NCBI GenBank assembly: GCA_900762945.1 | Contig: CAAFIN010000010.1 | Coordinates: 1-16,267 of the forward strand | Reading direction: 5' to 3' | Source: Clostridia bacterium | Lineage (GTDB): Bacteria; Bacillota; Clostridia; Christensenellales; Pumilibacteraceae | Length of the DNA: 16,267 nucleotides | Part shown: piece by piece, positions 7,730 through 14,039 of the stretch | Layout: each line of letters starts with the position of its first letter | How positions within the stretch are numbered: position 1 is the stretch's first letter | The notes under the pieces: generated by a model | Told to the model about the DNA's origin: nothing | The model's database searches: none | What the model saw: the letters and a program-made list of their open reading frames with translations, nothing else | Made by a program: the position numbers and the translations under genes

Positions 7730-9582
7730 ACGGAATAAAAGCGTTTAACAGATTTACGATAAAGAGCGGCGACCGCGTCGTGAGCGTGCATAACGAAACT
7801 TACGACGTTACGGCGGCGTTTACCGCCGGGTTGCCGTTCGGCGCGTATATCGCGGCGGGAACGGACGGAGCGACGGTTGCGGACAAAGAGAATCCCGCGA
7901 TGAGCGAAATCGCGTGCGTGAAAGCGACGGAACAGGCCGAATACAACACCGATCCCGAATCGGGCGAAACTTTCGCCGCGTTTACCGCACGGCTTACGGA
8001 CGACGACCTCGACGAAGGACAGACTGTGGGCGCGGTGGGGCTGAGCCATTCGGTTACCGGCGCGCCGCTTGCAGACTTCGCCGCGTTTACCGCGGTCACG
8101 AAAACTCACGGCGAGGATATCGTGATAAAAGCGGAAATCCGGTTGACCGTGGACGGCAATTCCGTTAAACTGACCGGCGGCGACAACGCGCTCGTTCGCG
8201 CGCTGCTCGGTATCGACGGACTGGGGGAAGCGACTTTCGAACTCGCGCACGGCGCCAACTACCATAAAACCGCCGTTATGCCGCGCTCGAGCGGCGGCAT
8301 TACCGAGCGAACGGAGGCGAGCGTTACGATCGGCTCGGACGGACTGACTTTTTCGGGCGCGTTTACGTCCTCGCCTTACGAAATCTTGCTGCTGATGAAC
8401 GGCAAAGTCGTTCTGCGCGGCTTCGTGAAAACGGGCGCGCACGTCGAGAAATGCACCGCCACGCTGAGGGAGAATTTTTCCGCGGAAGTCGCGAATAAGC
8501 ACGTTACGAGCGTTCTCAACGTCATGAGTTCGGGCGAGCCGGTAGGGAACGAGTACGACTTCCCGAGGGCGGGCAGTCTGACTTCCGATTGTCCGCAGAT
8601 AATCAAGGGGCGACTCGGGAAGAACGCGCGGTTTCTGTCCGAGAGTACGGGCAGATATTTCGCCGTCAGAACGGACAAGGAAGTAGCGGTTTACGGCGCA
8701 GAGGGCGGCACGTTCGAACTTCTTTATAAACTTGCGATAACGGACGGCGCGGTCGTTCTTACGAGCGACGGCGGGTTGATGGTCGCGTGCGGGTGCTTAT
8801 GCCGCTATAAATTCGGCTCTGACGGCAAGGTTACGCGCGTGTATTACGAGGGAGTGACCGATGCCCGCGACGTTGCGGCGGTAATCGAAGCAGACGGCAA
8901 AGCGGACTTTATGCTCGTGGACGGCGGGTCGGTGACTTATCGCCGCGAAACCGCCGACGGCGTGACGGAAAACGTGGCGGTAGCAGAAGCTGCGGACGAT
9001 TATATACTGGGCAGAAGCGGCAAGAACACCGTTTACTACGCTTCGAAAACGCAGAAAAAGTACGTCGCGTACTGCTACGGCGGCAAAAATACGGCGGTGG
9101 AAAGCCGTCTGCGCTCGTCGATTTCCGGCTCGATCTACAACCTTCTCGACTGCGGCGATCAGTGGGTGAGGGTGCAATCGGTCAGTATGGACGTGCAGTA
9201 CGTGATGCCTATTTCGAGAAACGCGATCTACGCGATTTCCAAGGACGAACGCACGATTTTCTGCGGCAATTACTGTATGTCGTTCAAGAACGGCAAACTG
9301 TACCGCTGTATGCACTTTACGACGGGCGACAAACTGCGAATCGTCGCGCTGACCGTCACCGCCGACGCGGATGAACCGTCGGACGCAATAGTCGCGGGCG
9401 ATTATATCCTCGCGCTGTACGAAGACGGCTCGGTAAAAACGCTTTATCCCGTGCCGTACGGCAGAGTGGTATATTGCCCCGACCTTGCTTCGGGTACGGC
9501 GATTACGTTCGACGCGGTGGTGCTGGACGATCCCTTGGGGACGGGCGGCAGCGCGCGAGTAACGCTAAGACTTACGAGGTGA
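7726..9582 (+). CDS. Large beta-rich phage virion protein, candidate tail fibre or receptor-binding protein
   Basis: 618 residues from ATG 7726, which overlaps the previous stop (ATGA) and follows GGAGGA at 7714-7719. The open frame extends further upstream but without a plausible start signal and across the coding part of the preceding gene. Residues about 1-290 form two beta-sandwich-like modules. From about residue 300 a series of short blade-like units follows (ESTGRYFAVRTDKEVAVYGA, SDGGLMVACGCLCRYKFGSD, GNYCMSFKNGKLYRCM, GDYILALYEDGSVKTLYPV), suggesting a propeller or fibre head. Seven or so cysteines cluster in the C-terminal half. Its size, modular beta architecture and place at the end of the tail genes fit a host-contact protein, but no family is recognised. 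Confidence 0.6.
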   Translation: MNGIKAFNRFTIKSGDRVVSVHNETYDVTAAFTAGLPFGAYIAAGTDGATVADKENPAMSEIACVKATEQAEYNTDPESGETFAAFTARLTDDDLDEGQTVGAVGLSHSVTGAPLADFAAFTAVTKTHGEDIVIKAEIRLTVDGNSVKLTGGDNALVRALLGIDGLGEATFELAHGANYHKTAVMPRSSGGITERTEASVTIGSDGLTFSGAFTSSPYEILLLMNGKVVLRGFVKTGAHVEKCTATLRENFSAEVANKHVTSVLNVMSSGEPVGNEYDFPRAGSLTSDCPQIIKGRLGKNARFLSESTGRYFAVRTDKEVAVYGAEGGTFELLYKLAITDGAVVLTSDGGLMVACGCLCRYKFGSDGKVTRVYYEGVTDARDVAAVIEADGKADFMLVDGGSVTYRRETADGVTENVAVAEAADDYILGRSGKNTVYYASKTQKKYVAYCYGGKNTAVESRLRSSISGSIYNLLDCGDQWVRVQSVSMDVQYVMPISRNAIYAISKDERTIFCGNYCMSFKNGKLYRCMHFTTGDKLRIVALTVTADADEPSDAIVAGDYILALYEDGSVKTLYPVPYGRVVYCPDLASGTAITFDAVVLDDPLGTGGSARVTLRLTR

Positions 9583-9587
9583 AAAGA

Positions 9588-9833
9588 ATGAAATTTACCG
9601 TTAATACGATTACCGTCGGCAAGTACCGCGTGTCCAGCGCGAGGAAAGCCTCGGACGGCAGCGTGGGATTTATACTCGACGAGGGCGGCGCGCTGGTGAT
9701 GAAAGTTATCCCCAAGGGCGCAAAGCAACCGCTGTTTTCATCGGCTAAGGTCGTAGGCTACGGCGACGATTGTTTTCGGCTCGACCGGGGGACGCTCGTG
9801 CGCCGCGGAGGGTTCGACTATGTGCCCGATTGA
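9588..9833 (+). CDS. Small phage protein, function unknown
   Basis: 81 residues from ATG 9588, with GAGGTG (9574-9579) 8 bases upstream, 5 bases after the previous stop. It is basic and beta-rich (MKFTVNTITVGKYRVSSARK, GFILDEGGALVMKVIPKG) and compact, with no cysteine pairs and no transmembrane segment; one Cys sits near residue 64. It could be a small virion accessory. It overlaps by 14 bases a further short frame that starts at 9820. Confidence 0.6.
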   Translation: MKFTVNTITVGKYRVSSARKASDGSVGFILDEGGALVMKVIPKGAKQPLFSSAKVVGYGDDCFRLDRGTLVRRGGFDYVPD

Positions 9834-10026
9834 TTTCAGACGGCTCCGCTCGTCCGTCGCGCGTAACCGCAGAATGCAGTTTTATTATCGAATGAAGGAG
9901 ATAGGAGAAAATGAACGTAATTTCTTATATACAGAATTTACTGAACCGCAACAAACCGAAACAGAACGAGTACGCGGCTTCGGGGAACTACGAGGACGTG
10001 TTCGACAAGATCGACGAGATAACTAA
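9820..10026 (+). CDS. Possible small basic protein overlapping both neighbours
   Basis: A 68-residue frame whose ATG is preceded by GGAGGG (9807-9812) at 7-base spacing, as good as any site in this operon. Residues 1-30 (MCPIDFRRLRSSVARNRRMQ and onward) are Arg-rich and fill the 77-base space before the next gene. Residues beyond 30 run for 116 bases inside the following coiled-coil gene in another frame and look unconstrained (RVRGFGELRGRVRQDRRDN). Either a short peptide with a chance extension or a coincidental frame. The ribosome binding site is the main argument for it. Confidence 0.3.
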   Translation: MCPIDFRRLRSSVARNRRMQFYYRMKEIGENERNFLYTEFTEPQQTETERVRGFGELRGRVRQDRRDN

Positions 10027-10846
10027 GGAGTACGAGGAGAGAAAACCGAAAATCCCCGAGGGAGAGAAGTACGAACGAATGGACTACGCCGCGCCCACCG
10101 ACGACGAGATCGCGGCGAGCGCAAAGGCAACTTTAGGCGACTACAAGCAAAGCGGCGAGCGGTCCGTCGAGAACGAGATCGCCGCGCTTTTAGAAAAGTA
10201 CGCGACCGACAAGAACAATAATTCCAAAAGTTACGAAAAAACGCTCAAGTCGCTGAGCGCGGCTTACGAAACGGCGATAGAACAGGCGCGTTACGATGCG
10301 CTGAAACGCGGGCTGGCGCGCTCGTCCGTCGCGGCGAACACCACCGCGGCGCTCGCGGGCGAAAAAGCGGCTAAGACCGCCGAAGCCGCCGCGGGATACG
10401 AAGCGGCTCAGGCGGACGTGGACGCGAAGATAAGCGCGCTGGACGTAAAGCGGCAAAAGGCGATGGACGACTTTAATATTTCGTACACGGCGAAACTCAC
10501 CGAGGAGATAAACAGATTGAAGTCCGAGCGCGAGAAACTGAAAGCCGAAGCGCTGAAGTATAACAATTCGCTTGCCGAAAAGGAGAACAAGGAGAAGATC
10601 GACAGAGCGAAAGCCGAGTCCGACCTCTACACCGAGGAACTTGCTCAGCGCGCCGCCGAGGAAAAACTTCCAAAGAGCGAACTGAAGCAGAATCAGGAGT
10701 ATCAGCGCATTTACACCGTGCTTCGCGACAAGCTGCTCACCATGACTGCCGCAGAAGCGAAGATCGAGATCGTCAAGAACCCGATTTACTCGCAGTATCT
10801 GTCCGCGCCGTTCTACTACAAACTGTTCGACGAGTTCGGAAGATAA
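9911..10846 (+). CDS. Long coiled-coil phage protein, candidate internal or ejection protein
   Basis: A 311-residue, Glu/Lys/Ala-rich protein. Two purine-rich sites (AAGGAG 9895-9900 and AGGAG 9903-9907) precede ATG. The first ~75 residues are acidic and low in order. Residues about 85-255 are an almost continuous helix with heptad-like spacing, containing ALKRGLARSSVAANT (about residues 131-145) and EINRLKSEREKLKAEALKYN. The C-terminal segment (about 260-311) is a separate helical cap ending FYYKLFDEFGR. Helical proteins with a GLARSS-type motif recur late in structural operons of clostridial phages. A role as a DNA-ejection or internal virion protein, as for P22 gp7/gp16/gp20, is an inference; tail-needle or chaperone functions are alternatives. 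Confidence 0.6.
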   Translation: MNVISYIQNLLNRNKPKQNEYAASGNYEDVFDKIDEITKEYEERKPKIPEGEKYERMDYAAPTDDEIAASAKATLGDYKQSGERSVENEIAALLEKYATDKNNNSKSYEKTLKSLSAAYETAIEQARYDALKRGLARSSVAANTTAALAGEKAAKTAEAAAGYEAAQADVDAKISALDVKRQKAMDDFNISYTAKLTEEINRLKSEREKLKAEALKYNNSLAEKENKEKIDRAKAESDLYTEELAQRAAEEKLPKSELKQNQEYQRIYTVLRDKLLTMTAAEAKIEIVKNPIYSQYLSAPFYYKLFDEFGR

Positions 10847-10891
10847 CCGCTTATATAAGGGCGGGAGGCGGGGAATAAAGGAGGAAACGAG

Positions 10892-11431
10892 ATGGAAGGC
10901 ATCATAAATTCCGTACGCAGTCTTTTCGGGAACTACGGCTTTCACGCCGCGGCGGTCGTACTCGCGACCGTAATCGTCGTGAACGTAGTCAAGCGCCCGC
11001 TCGTTCGTAAAGCCGCGCTTATCGCGGAGAAAACGGGCGTGGACAAGAGCGTCGTCACCAAAAACGTGACGATTATTCCGGTAGTCGTGGCGTTCGTCAT
11101 CGAACTTGCGTCCGCGCTTATCGCCGCGCGTTTTAATTTCCGCGCGGTCGACTACGGCGCCGTCGCGTCCGCTTCGGTGCTGTACGGCGCGCTCGCGATA
11201 GCGACTTACGAGAGCGTTAAAAAGCAACTTCGCGCTTACGCCGCTTCGGTCGGAGCAAACCCTTGCGGTAAATCGAGCGGCGAAACGCCCGAGGGTAAGC
11301 CCGCGGACGAGGAATCGACAATAGCCGACGAGCCCGCCGCGGACGAGAGTACGGACGAGAACGAGAACGGCGTAACGGAAAACGAGGATAACGAGTACGA
11401 GCAACCCGTGTTCTCCGAAAACGGCGGCTAA
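10892..11431 (+). CDS. Three-helix phage membrane protein with acidic tail (holin-like)
   Basis: 179 residues with a near-perfect AAAGGAGG site (10877-10884), 7 bases before ATG. Predicted membrane segments are at about residues 16-33 (FGNYGFHAAAVVLATVIVV region), 58-79 and 88-107, separated by a positively charged loop containing VVKRPLVRKAALIAEKTGVDKSV. The last ~50 residues are hydrophilic and very acidic (DEESTIADEPAADESTDENE). Similar 'NYG...KRP' membrane proteins occur at the end of late operons in clostridial phages. Size, three segments and last-gene position fit a holin or holin-like pore protein. However, no endolysin is next to it and the tail is acidic, not basic as in most holins. 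It could instead be a virion or injection-channel membrane protein. Confidence 0.55.
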   Translation: MEGIINSVRSLFGNYGFHAAAVVLATVIVVNVVKRPLVRKAALIAEKTGVDKSVVTKNVTIIPVVVAFVIELASALIAARFNFRAVDYGAVASASVLYGALAIATYESVKKQLRAYAASVGANPCGKSSGETPEGKPADEESTIADEPAADESTDENENGVTENEDNEYEQPVFSENGG

Positions 11432-11462
11432 GCCGAAATAGCGGTTTAGCGCGGAAAAAGAG

Positions 11463-11499
11463 AAAGGTCCTTTCCGTGAAAAACGGAAAGGGCTTTTCG
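11463..11499 (+). terminator. Rho-independent terminator ending the phage late operon
   Basis: A 9-bp perfect stem CCTTTCCGT / ACGGAAAGG (11469-11477 with 11483-11491), loop GAAAA, extends outward through AAAGGT / GCTTTT to about 15 pairs with two G-T wobbles. The right arm ends in a TTTT run. It lies 32 bases after the last phage stop codon and before the next promoter, so it closes the operon. Confidence 0.85.
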
Positions 11500-11527
11500 C
11501 ATATAAAGAGAAAAAAGCCTGCGAAAT

Positions 11528-11597
11528 GTGATAAAATTCGACAAAAACGGTGATAACGTGCGTAGCTTAGGGCATAATCTTGACAATATTCGACAAA
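11528..11597 (+). repeat. Direct repeats around the lipoprotein promoter (candidate regulator sites)
   Basis: GTGATAA occurs at 11528-11534 and 11550-11556 (22-base period). ATTCGACAAA occurs at 11536-11545 and 11588-11597 (52-base period). The second 10-mer fills the spacer between the -35 and -10 boxes of the strong promoter. Spacings are close to whole helical turns, so a protein binding both on one DNA face is possible. The repeats are short and could be chance in this AT-rich patch. Confidence 0.35.
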
Positions 11598-11609
11598 TAA
11601 TGCTATAAT
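11580..11609 (+). promoter_or_regulatory. Consensus sigma-A promoter for the LRR lipoprotein gene
   Basis: TTGACA at 11580-11585, an 18-base spacer, and TATAAT at 11604-11609, both boxes perfect. Transcription would begin near 11616, leaving a leader of about 50 bases that contains AAGGAG (11654-11659) before the TTG start at 11668. It lies just downstream of the phage operon terminator. Confidence 0.85.
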
Positions 11610-11667
11610 CCGATCGACAGCGTGAGAAATGCGCCCGCCGAAATATACGGAAAAAGGAGAGACGATA

Positions 11668-13032
11668 TTGAAAAAATTTTTCACTACCATAATCGTAACG
11701 GCTATGGCGCTGTTTGCTTTTCCGTTTTCGGGGTGCAAGGACGGTTCTTCCGCGAGCGCCAATCTCGATTTTCGGCTGTATAACGGCGGCGAGGCTTATT
11801 ACGTCGCGGGAATCGGCAAGGAGACTTCCCAGGATATCGTTATTCCCGCCGAACACAACGGCAAGCCCGTTACCGGCGTAGGCGGCAAGAGTTTCAAGGG
11901 GAACGGGAACGTCGTCAGCGTGGAGATCCCCTCGTCCATAGAGTGGGTGGGAGTAGGCGCGTTCCGCGATTGCCCCGCGCTCAGAAAGGTCGTGTGGAAC
12001 GCTCCCGCGGCGCGCGTCGACGAACTCAACGACAAGAACCGCGTGTTTTTAGGCAGCGAAAATATCGAGGAATTCGTGTTCGGCAGTGCGGTCGAGAAAA
12101 TTCCCGGCGGGCTTTTCGCGTACGCGAACGGCAGTAAAATCACCGAAATTACGTTGCCCGCGGGGCTTAAAAAAGTTGCCGCGAACACGTTTTCGTCGGT
12201 CAATCCCATAAAAATCAACGTTGCAAGTCTGAAAAAATGGCTCGCTATCGAAAAGACCGGAACGGGAGCGCCGCTTGTGGCGTACTACACGCTCGCGTTC
12301 GGCGGCGAAACGGTAGAAAGTCTGGACCTGAGCGGCATTACCGAACTTCGCGAGAACGAGTTTTCGGGGTGCGTCAGCGTGAAAAGCGTGACGTTCGGCA
12401 CCGAAACTACCGCGGTCGCGCGTTCGGCGTTCGCCGGTTGCACCGCTTTTTCCTCGGCTTCGGTAAAGAGCGGCAACCCGAAATTTTACGAAAAGTGCGG
12501 CGTTATGTATTCGTCCGCCGACAATAATTTTGCGATTATCCCGCCCGCGCTCGGCGGCGAAATCGAACTGCCCGCGGGCGTTCCGTCCGTACCCGACGGC
12601 GCGTTTTCCGGTACGCTTATCGAAAAACTGTTCGTACCCGGCACGGTCGGGTCTATCGGCGAGAACGCCTTTGGCGACTGCAAAAGCCTCGCGAGCGTTA
12701 CGATAGGCGAGGGCGCCACGACGATATCAGACGGCGCGTTCGGCGGTTGTGGCGCGCTTACCGAGGTTACGCTCCCGCAGAGCGTTACCGATATCGGCAG
12801 CGAAGTCTTTGCAGGCAGTCCGCTTCTTTCGATCTATTACCGCGGCGAAACGCTTCCCGGCGGCACCGGGTGGCAATCGCTTCCCGTGTGGCTGTATCGC
12901 GAGTCTGCGCCCGTAGCGCCCGGCAACTACTGGCACTACGCCGACGACGGCGTTACGCCGCTGAAGTGGGAAGCGGTTTCGAACGGCGACCGCGCAAATT
13001 CGCCCGCTCGCCCCGCGCAGAGAAAATCTTAA
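11668..13032 (+). CDS. BspA-like leucine-rich-repeat lipoprotein
   Basis: 454 residues from a TTG start at 11668, chosen because AAGGAG (11654-11659) is 8 bases away and the result is a proper signal peptide: MKKFF, a hydrophobic core, then FSGC with the acceptor cysteine at residue 23. An ATG at 11629 in the same frame would put charged residues before the core and has no ribosome site. After a short linker the protein is built of about seven to eight LRR_5 (Treponema/BspA-type) repeats with the signature 'I/V-P-x-x-V-x-x-I-G-x-x-A-F-x-x-C-x-x-L' (for example SIGENAFGDCKSLASVTI, TISDGAFGGCGALTEVTL). The tail is short (PGNYWHYADDGVTPLKW, then basic and disordered). It is expected to be anchored on the outer face of the membrane; such proteins bind surfaces, host matrix or other cells. 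It has its own promoter and terminator. Confidence 0.85.
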   Translation: MKKFFTTIIVTAMALFAFPFSGCKDGSSASANLDFRLYNGGEAYYVAGIGKETSQDIVIPAEHNGKPVTGVGGKSFKGNGNVVSVEIPSSIEWVGVGAFRDCPALRKVVWNAPAARVDELNDKNRVFLGSENIEEFVFGSAVEKIPGGLFAYANGSKITEITLPAGLKKVAANTFSSVNPIKINVASLKKWLAIEKTGTGAPLVAYYTLAFGGETVESLDLSGITELRENEFSGCVSVKSVTFGTETTAVARSAFAGCTAFSSASVKSGNPKFYEKCGVMYSSADNNFAIIPPALGGEIELPAGVPSVPDGAFSGTLIEKLFVPGTVGSIGENAFGDCKSLASVTIGEGATTISDGAFGGCGALTEVTLPQSVTDIGSEVFAGSPLLSIYYRGETLPGGTGWQSLPVWLYRESAPVAPGNYWHYADDGVTPLKWEAVSNGDRANSPARPAQRKS

Positions 13033-13098
13033 GCCGGGAAACGGCAAACTCAGATAAGATCGCCGCATTGCGACAATCCGAAAACAGCATAAAAACCG

Positions 13099-13132
13099 AA
13101 ACCGAACCGTGTTACTCGCGGCTCGGTTTTTT
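13099..13132 (+). terminator. Rho-independent terminator after the LRR lipoprotein
   Basis: Arms AAACCGA-A-CCG (from 13099) and CGG-C-TCGGTT (13119-13128) pair with a single A/C mismatch around a 9-base loop, followed by a run of six T (13127-13132). It sits 66 bases after the stop codon and before the next promoter. Confidence 0.75.
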
Positions 13133-13202
13133 ATTGGTCCGCCCGATTGACGGAAATTGCATATTTATTGCGGAAAATCGGGGATAAATTGCGCGTTTTA
13201 GG

Positions 13203-13211
13203 TGATATAAT
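13203..13211 (+). promoter_or_regulatory. Extended -10 promoter for the MFS remnant
   Basis: TGATATAAT (13203-13211) is a perfect extended -10 (TG, one base, TATAAT). No good -35 lies 17 bases upstream, as is usual for this promoter type. Transcription would start near 13218, only a few bases before an ATG at 13223 and 35 bases before a second in-frame ATG at 13253. Confidence 0.6.
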
Positions 13212-13252
13212 GTCATCTGTAAATGAAATTATCGACGGCAGGGCTACAGATT

Positions 13253-14039
13253 ATGAACGACGCGACGACTGAAACGAAAACCCGCGACTACAGAAAAAGA
13301 AACAGAATTTTGTATATTATCGAAGCGACGTTCACGCTGCTGTACGTCACGCCGTTCTTTCCCGCGTCCTCTACGGCGAAAACGGTAATTTTCACCGCGC
13401 TGATGCTGATAGGCTTCGCTCTCAATAACGTAGCCAACCCGCCAAAAACCGACCGTTATATGAAGTCTGTGGACAAGGATAAACGCGGTGTTTTCACGGC
13501 GAACAAGGAGATCGCGTCGCTTATGTCGGGTATGGCGTTCTCGCTGCTGCTCGGCTACGTTATCGACGGCTTCAAGGCGGCGGGGAACGACCGCGGCGCG
13601 TTCGCGACGTGCGGCGCGGTACTCGGAGTTATCACGATTCTCCACGCCGTCACGATAATTTCCTCGAAAGACTTGCCCGAGCAATCGATAGCGCAAACCG
13701 AAGAGAAACTTACGGAAACGGCAGAAACTTCCGAAGAAACGAAAAATGCCCTCAAGCGCGGCGGGCTGAGAACGGCGCTCAGGGACAAAAACCTTATGAA
13801 AGTAGTGGGAACGATCGCGCTGTGGCGTATCGTGCAGTACTCGACCGTGCCGTTTTACGGAACTTATCAGATAAAAGAACTGGGATTTTCGATGGTGTTC
13901 GTGTCGGTGCTGGCGATAGTTTACGCCGTTATTCCCGTCGTCCTCGACGTAATAAGCCGCTTCGAACGCGCTCGACGGCGGCAGACTGACAGTTACCGTC
14001 GGTATGGTTTTGCGTTTTTCGTCCATAATTTTACCCTAA
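13253..14039 (+). pseudogene. Decayed MFS transporter (internal deletion, broken frame, missing C-terminal part)
   Basis: The frame from 13253 (or ATG 13223, ten residues longer; neither has a good ribosome site) opens as a known clostridial MFS family does: TRDYRKRNRILYIIEA, entering helix 1. It then jumps from IIEATF straight to LLYVTPFFP, a later membrane segment. From memory of the family, roughly 60 residues covering most of helices 1-3 are missing. The following MKSVDKDKRGVFTANKEIAS and PFYGTYQIKELGFSMVFVSV are well kept. Near 13935-13970 the family reading is lost (frame 2 becomes Arg-rich RFERARRRQ), while frame 3 resumes with LDGGRLTVTVGMVLRFSS (13971-14024) and ends at TAA 14037-14039. 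The last third of the transporter is absent. It is transcribed toward a terminator inside the convergent MATE gene. A non-functional remnant is the best reading. Confidence 0.7.

Noticed and set aside
10190..11404. 404-codon open frame on the minus strand
   Set aside because: Antisense to the coiled-coil and membrane protein genes. Its Arg/Val/Phe-rich composition is a reverse-complement shadow, and no ribosome site is seen.
11536..11597. ATTCGACAAA repeats as phage attachment sites
   Set aside because: The copies are only 52 bases apart and enclose no element, and one lies within a promoter spacer. No tRNA or integrase is near.
11629..11667. ATG 11629 as start of the LRR lipoprotein
   Set aside because: It has no ribosome site and places charged residues before the signal peptide. 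TTG 11668 with AAGGAG gives a proper lipoprotein signal.
13147..13170. Promoter from TTGACG at 13147-13152
   Set aside because: No -10 box at the right spacing. The extended -10 at 13203 explains the unit better.
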